NCBI GenBank assembly: GCA_965250275.1 | Contig: OZ252297.1 | Coordinates: forward strand, 2,480,001 to 2,544,000 | DNA length: 64,000 bases | DNA from: G965250275 sp965250275 | GTDB lineage: Bacteria; Pseudomonadota; Alphaproteobacteria; Rhodobacterales; Rhodobacteraceae | Direction: 5' to 3' | Shown: positions 17,443 through 25,087 of the stretch, piece by piece | Layout of the letters: every line of letters begins with the position of its first letter | Numbering within the stretch: the first letter of the stretch is position 1 | The notes under the pieces: generated by a model | Seen by the model: only the letters and a program-made list of their open reading frames with translations | What the model was told of the DNA's origin: nothing | Databases searched by the model: none | Translations under genes and position numbers: made by a program

Positions 17443-18452
17443 TGGATCTCCTCAACGCATTTGTGGCGCTTTCCAATTTTGTCCTGATCCCGGCCATTGC
17501 CTACGGCTCGCAGCTCGCGCTTGGTGCGCTTGGTGTGACACTGATCTACGGCATTTTGCGGTTCTCGAACTTTGCCCATGGCGACACGATGGCCTTTGGC
17601 GCCATGATCACCATTCTCTTCACTTGGTGGTTCCAGTCCATGGGCATCAGCCTTGGGCCCCTGCCCACAGCATTGCTGGCCCTTCCCTTTGGCATACTCG
17701 GGTGTATGGCGTTGCTGCTGCTGACTGACCGGATGGTGTACCGGTTTTATCGTGAGCAAAAGGCCAAACCCGTGATCCTTGTGATCGTGTCGATGGGCGT
17801 GATGTTCATCATGAACGGGCTGGTGCGCTTTGTGATTGGCCCAAACGACCAGAGGTTTGCAGATGGCGAACGCTTCATCATCTCTGCGCGCGAGTTCCGG
17901 GCCCTGACCGGTTTGCAGGAAGGACTGGCGATCCGGACCACGCAGGGCATTACGGTCGTGGTGGCGGTGATCGCCGTGATCCTTTTGTTCTGGTTTCTGA
18001 ACCGGACTCGCACGGGCAAATCGATGCGCGCCTATTCGGACAACGAGGATTTGGCGCTGCTGTCCGGGATCAATCCCGAACGGGTTGTGATGTACACTTG
18101 GCTGATTGTGGCCGCTCTGGCCACGGTGGCCGGGGTGCTCTACGGGCTTGACAAGAGTTTCAAACCCTTCACCTATTTCCAGTTGCTGCTGCCCATCTTT
18201 GCCAGTGCCATTGTGGGCGGGCTGGGCAACCCTCTGGGGGCGATTGCAGGCGGGTTCATCATCGCCTTTTCCGAAGTGATGATCACCTATGCATGGAAAA
18301 AGGTCGCCACATATGTCCTGCCTGAGAGCATGGCGCCCGACAGCCTCGTGCAGTTGCTCAGCACTGATTACAAATTTGCAGTGTCCTTCGTGATCCTGCT
18401 GATCGTTCTGCTGTTCCGACCCACCGGTCTCTTCAAGGGGAAAGCGATATGA
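17442..18452 (+). CDS. livH: Branched-chain amino acid/amide ABC transporter permease LivH-like
   Basis: Inner-membrane permease of 336 residues with about eight hydrophobic segments. It has the LivH pattern GVTLIYGILRFSNFAHGD near residue 30 and the conserved GLGNPLGAIAGG loop near residue 260 that contacts the ATPases. It follows the small exported protein with a one-base overlap and overlaps livM by four bases. Confidence 0.94.
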   Translation: MDLLNAFVALSNFVLIPAIAYGSQLALGALGVTLIYGILRFSNFAHGDTMAFGAMITILFTWWFQSMGISLGPLPTALLALPFGILGCMALLLLTDRMVYRFYREQKAKPVILVIVSMGVMFIMNGLVRFVIGPNDQRFADGERFIISAREFRALTGLQEGLAIRTTQGITVVVAVIAVILLFWFLNRTRTGKSMRAYSDNEDLALLSGINPERVVMYTWLIVAALATVAGVLYGLDKSFKPFTYFQLLLPIFASAIVGGLGNPLGAIAGGFIIAFSEVMITYAWKKVATYVLPESMAPDSLVQLLSTDYKFAVSFVILLIVLLFRPTGLFKGKAI

Positions 18453-19750
18453 ACGAGACGGTGAAAAATGTCGGGCTGTTCGCCCTCGTTGGAGCACTGA
18501 TCCTGATCAGCGGCTTTTCCCAAAGCTGGAACACGGCGCTGTTGATCCTGAACATGGGCCTCATCTCTGCCATCATGGCCATCGGCGTGAACCTGCAGTG
18601 GGGCTTTGCCGGGCTCTTCAATGTGGGGGTCATGGGTTTTGTGGCGCTGGGAGGGCTTGCAGCTGTTCTGATCGGAATGGAGCCCACCACCGAGGCCTGG
18701 GCCTCGGGTGGCGCCCGTGTCATCATCGGGCTTTTGCTGGGCGCCGCGACAATTGTACTGGCCGTTCAGGTCATGAAACGCGTGCCCAAAGGCGGGCTAC
18801 GCACGGGTCTGGTGCTGGTTGTGCTGATCGGTGGATTTTTCCTCTACCGGAGCGTTTTTGACACCGGCGTGGCTGCGGTCGAGGCCGTGAACCCGGCCGC
18901 GACCGGGTATCTGGGTGGTCTGGGCCTGCCGGTGATCCTGGCATGGCCCACCGGAGCGCTTCTGGCGGCGGGTGCGGCATGGCTGATCGGCAAAACTGCA
19001 CTGGGGCTGCGGTCGGACTATCTGGCGATCGCCACGCTGGGCATCGCGGAAATCATCATCGCTATTCTGAAGAACGAAGACTGGCTGTCGCGCGGCGTCA
19101 AGAATGTGGTCGGTATTCCCCGGCCTGTTCCTTATGAAATCGACCTTCAGAATGATCCGGCATTTGTTGAGCGCGCGGCAAATCTCGGTGTCGATGTGGT
19201 GACCGCGTCGACGATTTACGTGAAAGTGGAATACGCCTTGTTGTTCCTCGGCGTGCTGCTCGTGTTGCTCTGGATGGCGCAGATGGCGCTCAAAAGCCCG
19301 TGGGGCCGGATGATGCGCGCGATACGCGACAATGAAGTGGCCGCAGAGGCAATGGGCAAGGATGTCACGGCCCGCCATCTGCAGGTGTTTGTTCTGGGGT
19401 CAGCCATTTGCGGGCTCGCGGGCGCCATGATGACCACGTTGGACGGGCAGCTGACACCGGGTACCTACCAGCCCTTGCGCTTTACCTTTCTGGTCTGGGT
19501 CATGGTGATCGTCGGGGGTTCGGGCAACAACTTCGGGTCTGTTCTGGGGGCCATGCTGATCTGGTTCCTGTGGGTTCAGGTGGAACCGATTGGTCTCTGG
19601 GTGATCCAGTCGTTGACGGCCGGTTTGCCGGACGGCGGGCTGAAAGATCATCTGCTCAACAGTGCGGCACATATGCGACTGCTGACCATGGGGGTCATCC
19701 TGTTGCTTGTTCTCCGGTTCAGTCCACGGGGCCTGATCCCCGAGAAGTGA
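18449..19750 (+). CDS. livM: Branched-chain amino acid/amide ABC transporter permease LivM-like
   Basis: Second permease, 433 residues, with about ten membrane segments. LivM features include NLQWGFAGLFNVG near residue 48, the ALGLRSDYLAIATLGIAEII stretch split by a hydrophilic loop, and GGSGNNFGSVLGA near residue 350. It is longer than enterobacterial LivM owing to an additional hydrophobic region around residues 85-180. It ends the operon about 40 bases before the converging HerA-like gene. Confidence 0.94.
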   Translation: MNETVKNVGLFALVGALILISGFSQSWNTALLILNMGLISAIMAIGVNLQWGFAGLFNVGVMGFVALGGLAAVLIGMEPTTEAWASGGARVIIGLLLGAATIVLAVQVMKRVPKGGLRTGLVLVVLIGGFFLYRSVFDTGVAAVEAVNPAATGYLGGLGLPVILAWPTGALLAAGAAWLIGKTALGLRSDYLAIATLGIAEIIIAILKNEDWLSRGVKNVVGIPRPVPYEIDLQNDPAFVERAANLGVDVVTASTIYVKVEYALLFLGVLLVLLWMAQMALKSPWGRMMRAIRDNEVAAEAMGKDVTARHLQVFVLGSAICGLAGAMMTTLDGQLTPGTYQPLRFTFLVWVMVIVGGSGNNFGSVLGAMLIWFLWVQVEPIGLWVIQSLTAGLPDGGLKDHLLNSAAHMRLLTMGVILLLVLRFSPRGLIPEK

Positions 19751-19792
19751 CGGGTTCGCGAGGTCCCTTGCGACGAGACAAGTTGCGCCTCT

Positions 19793-21334
19793 CTAGCGTC
19801 CCTTGAACAACCCGCCGAGGATGCCCCGGACGATCCGGCGCCCCGTGGTTCCTTTCAACTCCTTGATGACCGCCTCGGTCATCGCTGAGCCGAAGGTGTC
19901 TTGCGCTTTGGCTGGTCGGGAGGTCGAGCGGCTGACGCGCGCCCCGGAGTAGCGCCGGCCTGCATTAAATTCGCGAAACACCGGATCGAGATCCTCAGCC
20001 TTGGCTTCGGCGACTTCCGCTTCCTGCGCGGCCGCTTCCGCGCGCTTGGCCAGCATCTCGAATGCGGACTGTCGATCCAGCGGGGTTTCATACTTGCCGG
20101 CCATGGCAGAGGCCGCCATGACTTGCGCGCGCTCTGCCTTGGACAGCGGACCGACCTGCGAGGATGGCGGACGGATCAACGTGCGCTGCACGACGCCCGG
20201 CACGCCCTTCTTTTGCAGCATCGATGTCACCGCTTCGCCCACGCCGACTTCTTTTATGGCGTCTTCGGTTGAGAAGGCCGGGTTGGGACGATAGGTGTCC
20301 GCCGCCATGCGCAGGTTCTTCTGATCCTTGGCCGTGAACGCCCGCAATGCGTGCTGTATGCGATTGCCAAGTTGGCCCAGAATGTCTTCGGGAACATCGC
20401 CCGGATTTTGCGTCACGAAGTACACGCCAACGCCCTTGGACCGGATCAGGCGGGCCACCTGCTCCACCTTCTCGACCAGCGCCTTGGGCGCGTCATCGAA
20501 CAGCAAATGCGCCTCATCGAAAAAGAATACCAGCTTGGGTTTGTCCGGATCGCCCACTTCAGGCAGTTCCTCGAACAGTTCCGACAGCAGCCACAACAGG
20601 AAGGTTGCGTAGAGGCCGGGGGCGCCCATGAGTTTGTCGGAAGCAAGGATGTTGATCTGACCGCGCCCGTCCGTGTCCGTCCGCATCAGGTCCGAAAGTT
20701 CAAGCGCCGGCTCGCCAAAGAGCTTCGCACCGCCCTGGTTTTCCAGAACGAGGAGCCGCCGCTGGATCGCACCGATGGATGCGGTAGAAACGTTGCCATA
20801 CCGCAAAGCCAGCGTTTCCCGGTTCTCTCCGACCCAGACCAGCAAGGATTGCAGGTCCTTCAGATCGAGGAGAGGCAAACCTTCTTCATCTGAGAGACGG
20901 AAGGCGATGTTCAGAATGCCCTCCTGCGCCTCGGTCAACTCAAGCAGCTGTGCCAGAAGCAAAGGCCCCATTTCGGCGACGGTTGTGCGCACGGGGTGTC
21001 CCTGATCACCGAAGAGATCCCAGAACGTGACCGGAAAGCCTTCATAAGCAAAATCATCAAACCCGATGGTCGCAGCGCGGCTCGTGAAAGGTTCATGCAG
21101 TTTGCCGTCTGCTGAACCAGGATTGGCCAGACCGGAGAGGTCTCCTTTGACATCGGACAGGAACACCGGAACCCCTGCCGCAGAAAACCCCTCGGCCAGG
21201 ATCTGGAGTGTGACGGTCTTTCCCGTGCCGGTGGCGCCAGCGATCAGGCCGTGACGGTTGGCATACTTCAGGGTCAGCCCTTGCTTGTCCCCGTACCCCT
21301 CGCCGCCGCCTCCGACAAAGATCTTGCCGTCCAT
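19793..21334 (-). CDS. HerA-like ATPase (DUF853 / helicase HerA-like C-terminal family)
   Basis: A 513-residue FtsK/HerA-superfamily ATPase. Walker A GATGTGKT lies near residue 33 and Walker B LVFFFDEAHLLF near residue 275, followed by the arginine-finger and sensor region RSKGVGVYFVTQNPGD. The DUF853 subgroup is soluble and its role is unclear, though HerA relatives act in DNA end processing. The ATG at 21334 is preceded by GGGGGTGA; the in-frame GTG five codons earlier overlaps that ribosome-binding site and is rejected. Confidence 0.9.
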   Translation of the reverse strand: MDGKIFVGGGGEGYGDKQGLTLKYANRHGLIAGATGTGKTVTLQILAEGFSAAGVPVFLSDVKGDLSGLANPGSADGKLHEPFTSRAATIGFDDFAYEGFPVTFWDLFGDQGHPVRTTVAEMGPLLLAQLLELTEAQEGILNIAFRLSDEEGLPLLDLKDLQSLLVWVGENRETLALRYGNVSTASIGAIQRRLLVLENQGGAKLFGEPALELSDLMRTDTDGRGQINILASDKLMGAPGLYATFLLWLLSELFEELPEVGDPDKPKLVFFFDEAHLLFDDAPKALVEKVEQVARLIRSKGVGVYFVTQNPGDVPEDILGQLGNRIQHALRAFTAKDQKNLRMAADTYRPNPAFSTEDAIKEVGVGEAVTSMLQKKGVPGVVQRTLIRPPSSQVGPLSKAERAQVMAASAMAGKYETPLDRQSAFEMLAKRAEAAAQEAEVAEAKAEDLDPVFREFNAGRRYSGARVSRSTSRPAKAQDTFGSAMTEAVIKELKGTTGRRIVRGILGGLFKGR

Positions 21335-21384
21335 CTTGATCACCCCCACTTGGTGTTATGCATTGCCGCCGACCATACAAACTT

Positions 21385-21491
21385 AACCATTGTCAGCCAT
21401 AGTGGATTTTGTCCCCCGGGTGTTCTTTGGCCCGGGAGGGCGGACTTCCTCCCTGTCAGACTGGCCGTGCCTTCGGGTACGGCCTCTTTTT
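21385..21491 (+). ncRNA. Candidate small RNA with alternative hairpins and a UUCG-capped terminator
   Basis: On the plus strand, CCCGGG can pair with a downstream CCCGGG, and the overlapping GGGAGG can instead pair with CCTCCC (about 21436-21454), giving mutually exclusive hairpins. A terminator follows at 21463-21491: a 9-bp GGCCGTGCC stem, TTCG loop and TCTTTTTT. The 5' end is not defined by a clear promoter. The exposed CUUCCUCCCU segment resembles an anti-ribosome-binding-site, common in trans-acting RNAs. It could instead be only a terminator for an upstream transcript. Confidence 0.4.
21463..21491 (+). terminator. Intrinsic terminator with TTCG tetraloop
   Basis: GGCCGTGCC and GGTACGGCC (one G-T wobble) enclose TTCG and are followed by TCTTTTTT. 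The T-run is on the plus strand, whereas the neighbouring HerA-like gene is on the minus strand and starts here, so it must terminate a plus-strand RNA. Confidence 0.85.
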
Positions 21492-21581
21492 TGCGGAAAA
21501 GGACCGAATCCTCGCGTGTATTCACGGCAAGTTCAGGCAAAAGCAGTTGACCCCCTTTGTGAGCTTTCGTAACGTTCGCGC

Positions 21582-21649
21582 CATAACAAGCCGGCCAGTC
21601 CGGCAGGGAGACAAAATTCCGAAAGGGGACCGCATTGGTCCCCTTTTTT
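21582..21649 (+). ncRNA. Candidate short non-coding RNA with its own promoter and terminator
   Basis: A TTGACC -35 element (21547-21552), a 17-base spacer and a weak TAACGT -10 (21570-21575) would start a transcript near 21582. It contains a hairpin GCCGG/CCGGC at 21590-21604 and ends in a perfect terminator at 21625-21649: GGGGACC, GCATT loop, GGTCCCC, six Ts. The predicted length is about 68 nucleotides with no ORF. The -10 match is only three of six, so the promoter is tentative, but the terminator is strong. Confidence 0.45.
21625..21649 (+). terminator. Intrinsic terminator upstream of the IalB-family gene
   Basis: A 7-bp perfect stem (GGGGACC/GGTCCCC) with a 5-base loop and six Ts. It lies 115 bases before the IalB-family start, so it ends an upstream plus-strand transcript rather than a known gene. 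Confidence 0.85.
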
Positions 21650-21764
21650 CATGGCAGAAACGACCGCTTTTGATGGACCTCTGGATGCGGGTTGGAGTAT
21701 GCCTCTGACAGAGAGACGCGCCCCTGCATTGGCGGCGCGCAGATATCACAAACACGAGGCGTGC

Positions 21765-22409
21765 ATGCTACCCAAGTCCCTCATCCTCTTTCCCGCGGCT
21801 CTGTGCCTGAGCCTGTCTGCAGCGCTGGCGCAAGACAACACCACGCAAGACGCAGCGTCTGAACCTGAAACCACCGAACAGAACCAGCCGGCGCAGGTTG
21901 GCGGGTTGTCCAGCCAATTGCTCGACCTCGGAGAGCCTGTGACCCAGGGTCCGCAACTCGGCGAGCGGTATTCAAAGAAAAAGTTCGGTGATTGGGACCT
22001 GGCCTGCGTGAAGACGGAACGCGAAACGGACCCCTGCTCGCTGTTGCAGGTCATGTTGGATGACCAGGGCAACGCGGTGGCCGAGATGTCTCTGTTCCGG
22101 CTGGCCAATCGCGGTCAAGCCGTGGCGGGTGCCACCGTGGTGGTGCCGCTCGAAACCCTTTTGCCAGCGCAGTTGACCATCGCCATCGATGGAGGCGGGG
22201 CAAAACGCTACAACTATTCGTTCTGTAACCCGGTTGGCTGTGTAGCGCAGATTGGCCTGACAGAAGACGACGTTGCCGCGTTCCAGCGGGGGGCCGAGGC
22301 CAAAGTGTCGCTGGTCCCTGCCCAAGCACCCGATCAGCGAGTGGAACTGACGCTGTCGCTGACTGGTTTCACCGCGGCATATGAAGTTGTGGATGTCGTT
22401 GAAAACTGA
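21765..22409 (+). CDS. Invasion-associated locus B (IalB) family protein
   Basis: Exported protein of 214 residues. A signal peptide covers about residues 1-22 (LSAALAQ), followed by a Gln/Glu/Thr-rich linker to about residue 60, then the IalB domain, opening KKFGDWDLACVKTERETDPCSLLQ and containing NYSFCNPVGCVAQIGL with the conserved cysteines. The family is named for a Bartonella virulence-associated protein but is widespread in free-living alphaproteobacteria, where its role is unknown. The start at 21765 has GAGG upstream; an in-frame ATG 38 codons earlier adds no recognisable sequence. Confidence 0.9.
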   Translation: MLPKSLILFPAALCLSLSAALAQDNTTQDAASEPETTEQNQPAQVGGLSSQLLDLGEPVTQGPQLGERYSKKKFGDWDLACVKTERETDPCSLLQVMLDDQGNAVAEMSLFRLANRGQAVAGATVVVPLETLLPAQLTIAIDGGGAKRYNYSFCNPVGCVAQIGLTEDDVAAFQRGAEAKVSLVPAQAPDQRVELTLSLTGFTAAYEVVDVVEN

Positions 22410-22421
22410 CGCGCGATGAGG

Positions 22422-22447
22422 CCCGGTTGCCTGTTCCAGCGACCGGG
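22422..22447. terminator. Hairpin between converging IalB-family and ketosynthase genes
   Basis: CCCGGTTGC and GCGACCGGG form a 9-bp stem (one G-T wobble) with an 8-base loop in the 39-base convergent gap. No T-run is present on either side; a bidirectional terminator is plausible. Confidence 0.4.
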
Positions 22448-22448
22448 A

Positions 22449-23657
22449 TCAGATCTGGCGCAGCGCCAGAACCGCGTTTAAACCCCCAAAGGCGAAAGCG
22501 TTTGACAGCGCGACGGTAACGTTTGCTTCGCGCGCTTCGTTCGGCACCACGTCCAGCGCGCATTCCGGATCCGGCTCTTCATACCCGATCGTGGGCGCCA
22601 CAACGCCGTCACGCAGCGCCATGATGCAAGCCAGAAGCTCAACCGCGCCAGTGCCCCCAATCAGGTGACCGTGCATCGATTTGGTCGAACTGATCATCAG
22701 GTTGTCCGCATGCGGTCCAAACACATCCGCAACGGCAGCGCATTCGGTTTTGTCATTCGCCGCAGTTCCGGTTCCGTGCGCGTTGATGTATCCAACCTCA
22801 CCGGGATCAATCCGACCGTCGGCCAATGCGCCTGCCATCGCTCGGGACGCGCCTTGTTTGGACGGCATCACAATGTCGGCGGCGTCCGACGACATGGCAT
22901 ATCCCACAACTTCGCACTGGATGTCCGCGCCCCGCGCGCGGGCGTGGTCGTAGTCCTCGAAAACGAAGACGCCGGCCCCTTCCCCTTGAACCATCCCATT
23001 CCGGTTGGCGCTGAAAGGACGGCAGGCATCCTTGGACATCACGCGCAGGCCTTCCCACGCCTTCACGCCGCCAAAGCACAACATAGACTCCGAACCGCCC
23101 GTGATCATCACCGGCGCCATACCGCTGCGCACCATGGCAAACGCTTGTGCCATAGCGTGATTGGAGGAGGCGCAGGCTGTGGAAACGGTGAAGGACGGGC
23201 CTTTCAGGTTATGTTCCATCGACACGTGACTGGCTGCCGCGTTGTTCATCAGCTTTGGAACAACGAAGGGGTGAACGCGGTTCTTGCCGTCCTCGTAGAC
23301 CGACCGGTAGTTGTCATCCCATGTGCTGACCCCGCCCCCGGCGGTGCCCAGAACCACACCGGATTTTGCTGCTGTCTCTCCGCTGAAATGAATGCCCGAT
23401 TGGTTGATGGCCTCTTTGGCGGCAGTCAGGGTGAACTGAGTGAATCTGTCGTACAGAGACATTTGTTGGCGGTTGAACCGGCCATCTGCTTCGAAGTCGC
23501 GCACCTGCCCGCCAATCTTGATGGCAAGCCGATCGACGTCGCGAAATTCAAGCGCACCGATCCCGCAGCGCCCTTCGCGCATGGCTTCCAGCGTTTCAGG
23601 AACTGAATGGCCAAGCGCGTTGATTGTCCCGGCTCCGGTGATGACGACGCGTTTCAT
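22449..23657 (-). CDS. Beta-ketoacyl-ACP synthase II-like (FabF family), linked to lipid A genes
   Basis: Condensing enzyme of 402 residues. The Cys-His-His triad is visible: STACASSNHA (active Cys), NAHGTGTAAND and KSMHGHLIGGTGA. Starting at MKRVVITGAG gives the family N-terminus; an in-frame ORF extends 55 codons upstream, but that region covers the acyl carrier protein gene and is rejected. It follows an ACP gene and lpxD in one direction, so it probably elongates acyl chains on that dedicated ACP, as the AcpXL-associated synthases do in rhizobia, rather than serving as the housekeeping FabF. Confidence 0.9.
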   Translation of the reverse strand: MKRVVITGAGTINALGHSVPETLEAMREGRCGIGALEFRDVDRLAIKIGGQVRDFEADGRFNRQQMSLYDRFTQFTLTAAKEAINQSGIHFSGETAAKSGVVLGTAGGGVSTWDDNYRSVYEDGKNRVHPFVVPKLMNNAAASHVSMEHNLKGPSFTVSTACASSNHAMAQAFAMVRSGMAPVMITGGSESMLCFGGVKAWEGLRVMSKDACRPFSANRNGMVQGEGAGVFVFEDYDHARARGADIQCEVVGYAMSSDAADIVMPSKQGASRAMAGALADGRIDPGEVGYINAHGTGTAANDKTECAAVADVFGPHADNLMISSTKSMHGHLIGGTGAVELLACIMALRDGVVAPTIGYEEPDPECALDVVPNEAREANVTVALSNAFAFGGLNAVLALRQI

Positions 23658-23676
23658 CTGAGGGCCATCAAGTCGG

Positions 23677-23934
23677 TCACGATTGCTCGGCAACAAGTTT
23701 TTGAATGCCAGCCACAATGGCGGCGACATTCGAGATGTCAAAGTCACCCGCCGTCGGGTCATTGGCATTGAACGGGATGGAGATGTCAAAGGCTTCTTCG
23801 ATCGAGAAAATGCTCTCAACAAGCCCCAGGCTGTCGATTCCCAGATCTTCGAGCGTGCTCTCCATGGTCACATCCGAAGGCTCCAGAACGGCCTGTTCGG
23901 CAATGATGGCGATGACCTGATCTTTGATGTCCAT
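23677..23934 (-). CDS. Acyl carrier protein, probably specialised for lipid A acyl chains
   Basis: An 85-residue acidic protein with the phosphopantetheine-attachment motif LGIDSLGLVE; the modified serine is at about residue 35. It is distinct from a housekeeping AcpP in having an additional loop (NANDPTAGDFD) before the last helix. It lies between lpxD and a FabF-like synthase, 31 bases after lpxD and 19 before the synthase. This resembles AcpXL loci that make very-long-chain or hydroxylated acyl donors for lipid A; that role is inferred from position. Confidence 0.88.
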   Translation of the reverse strand: MDIKDQVIAIIAEQAVLEPSDVTMESTLEDLGIDSLGLVESIFSIEEAFDISIPFNANDPTAGDFDISNVAAIVAGIQKLVAEQS

Positions 23935-23965
23935 ACCCGCCCCGCGCGTTACACACTGCCGTGAC

Positions 23966-25057
23966 TTAGTCGTTCGAGCCTTCTTTGAAAACCGCCTTTC
24001 TCAGCGCCGCAACGTCGCGGAACAGCCGCGGCAGCCTGCGCTGCGCCTTGTAGATATCGGTTTGCAGATTCATTTTGACGGCCGGAAAACCCATCACCAC
24101 GCGGCCCGCGGGCACGTTTGAAAGGAGTTTCGAGCCACCCGACGCGATCACATTGTCACCGATAAAGATATTGTCGACGACGCCGACCTGACCGCCCAGA
24201 ATGACGAAATTACCGATCTCGACGGAACCGGACACGCCGACCAGCCCGCAGAGCAGACAATCTGTTCCGACACGGGTGTTGTGCCCGACATGGACCAGAT
24301 TATCGAGCTTGGTGCGATCTCCGATCACGGTGTCCCGGATGGTGCCGTTGTCGACCGTGGAGTTTGCCCCGATCTCAACGTCGTCCCCGATGGTTACAGC
24401 GCCGAGCGAGTGAATGCGGATATAGCTTTGGGATCCGGCATCGACCTGATCGCCCATAGTGTGCCGGGCTTGTTCTGCACTGGATTCCTCAGGCGTGACG
24501 AAAGAAAACCCGTCCGCGCCAATCCGCGCGCCCGGTTGCGCAATGAAGCGCGCGCCGATGGTGCAGCGCGCACCGATGCTCACATGATCCCGCAGATGTG
24601 CGCCCGGGCCCATCACCACATCGGGGCCGATGGTGCAATGGGGCCCGATCACCGACCCTGCCCCGATCCGTGCGCGCGCACCAATCACGGCAAAAGGGCC
24701 GATACTGACATCGGCACCAATCTCTGCGGTGGGCTCGACAATGGCACTGTCATGAATGCCGGTCCATGCGCCCTGCCCCGGATCCATCAGCGCCGTCAGC
24801 CCTGACATGGCAAACCGCGGCCTGGCCACCAACACTGCAGCTTCCAGCCCCAACGCTTGCCAGTCCGCACCTTGCCACAGCATAGCTGCGCGGGCAGCGC
24901 CCTGGCTCAGGCCTTCTGCGTATTTCGGGGCCATGGCCATCGCGAGCTCATCCGCGCAGGCCGTGGCCGGCTCGGCCGCGCCCCGGACTTCGAGCGTCTC
25001 ATCGCCTTGTGCCTGGCCGCCGACAGCGGCTGCAATCTGTGCGATTGTGAATGACAT
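23966..25057 (-). CDS. lpxD: UDP-3-O-acylglucosamine N-acyltransferase
   Basis: Third step of lipid A synthesis: transfers a 3-hydroxyacyl chain from ACP to the 2-amino group of UDP-3-O-acyl-glucosamine. The 363-residue protein has the N-terminal uridine-binding domain (residues 1-100) followed by a long left-handed beta-helix of hexapeptide repeats. The catalytic histidine lies in LDNLVHVGHNTRVG, and the C-terminus has the LpxD helix (KAQRRLPRLFRDVAALRKAVF). It leads the lpxD-acp-fabF group. No lpxA, lpxB or fabZ is adjacent, unlike the enterobacterial arrangement. Confidence 0.94.
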   Translation of the reverse strand: MSFTIAQIAAAVGGQAQGDETLEVRGAAEPATACADELAMAMAPKYAEGLSQGAARAAMLWQGADWQALGLEAAVLVARPRFAMSGLTALMDPGQGAWTGIHDSAIVEPTAEIGADVSIGPFAVIGARARIGAGSVIGPHCTIGPDVVMGPGAHLRDHVSIGARCTIGARFIAQPGARIGADGFSFVTPEESSAEQARHTMGDQVDAGSQSYIRIHSLGAVTIGDDVEIGANSTVDNGTIRDTVIGDRTKLDNLVHVGHNTRVGTDCLLCGLVGVSGSVEIGNFVILGGQVGVVDNIFIGDNVIASGGSKLLSNVPAGRVVMGFPAVKMNLQTDIYKAQRRLPRLFRDVAALRKAVFKEGSND

Positions 25058-25087
25058 GGACGCCCCCGGATTACCGACGGCGCAGGT

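Larger units (their letters stand above)
21335..21764. other. 430-base intergenic region holding two plus-strand intrinsic terminators
   Basis: No protein-coding gene is convincing here. On the plus strand it contains two strong hairpin-plus-T-run terminators about 160 bases apart, each preceded by further hairpins, and one promoter-like element between them. The last 115 bases form the 5' region of the IalB-family gene. The two candidate small RNAs are listed separately. Confidence 0.7.

Noticed and set aside
17373..18497. Minus-strand open frame of 374 codons
   Set aside because: Shadow of livH; highly charged His/Gln/Asp composition mirrors the hydrophobic codons of the permease.
14174..19750. 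Urea transporter (urtABCDE) instead of amino acid transporter
   Set aside because: Order and number of genes fit both, but no urease genes are adjacent and the binding protein opens like LivJ-type proteins; the ligand is left open.
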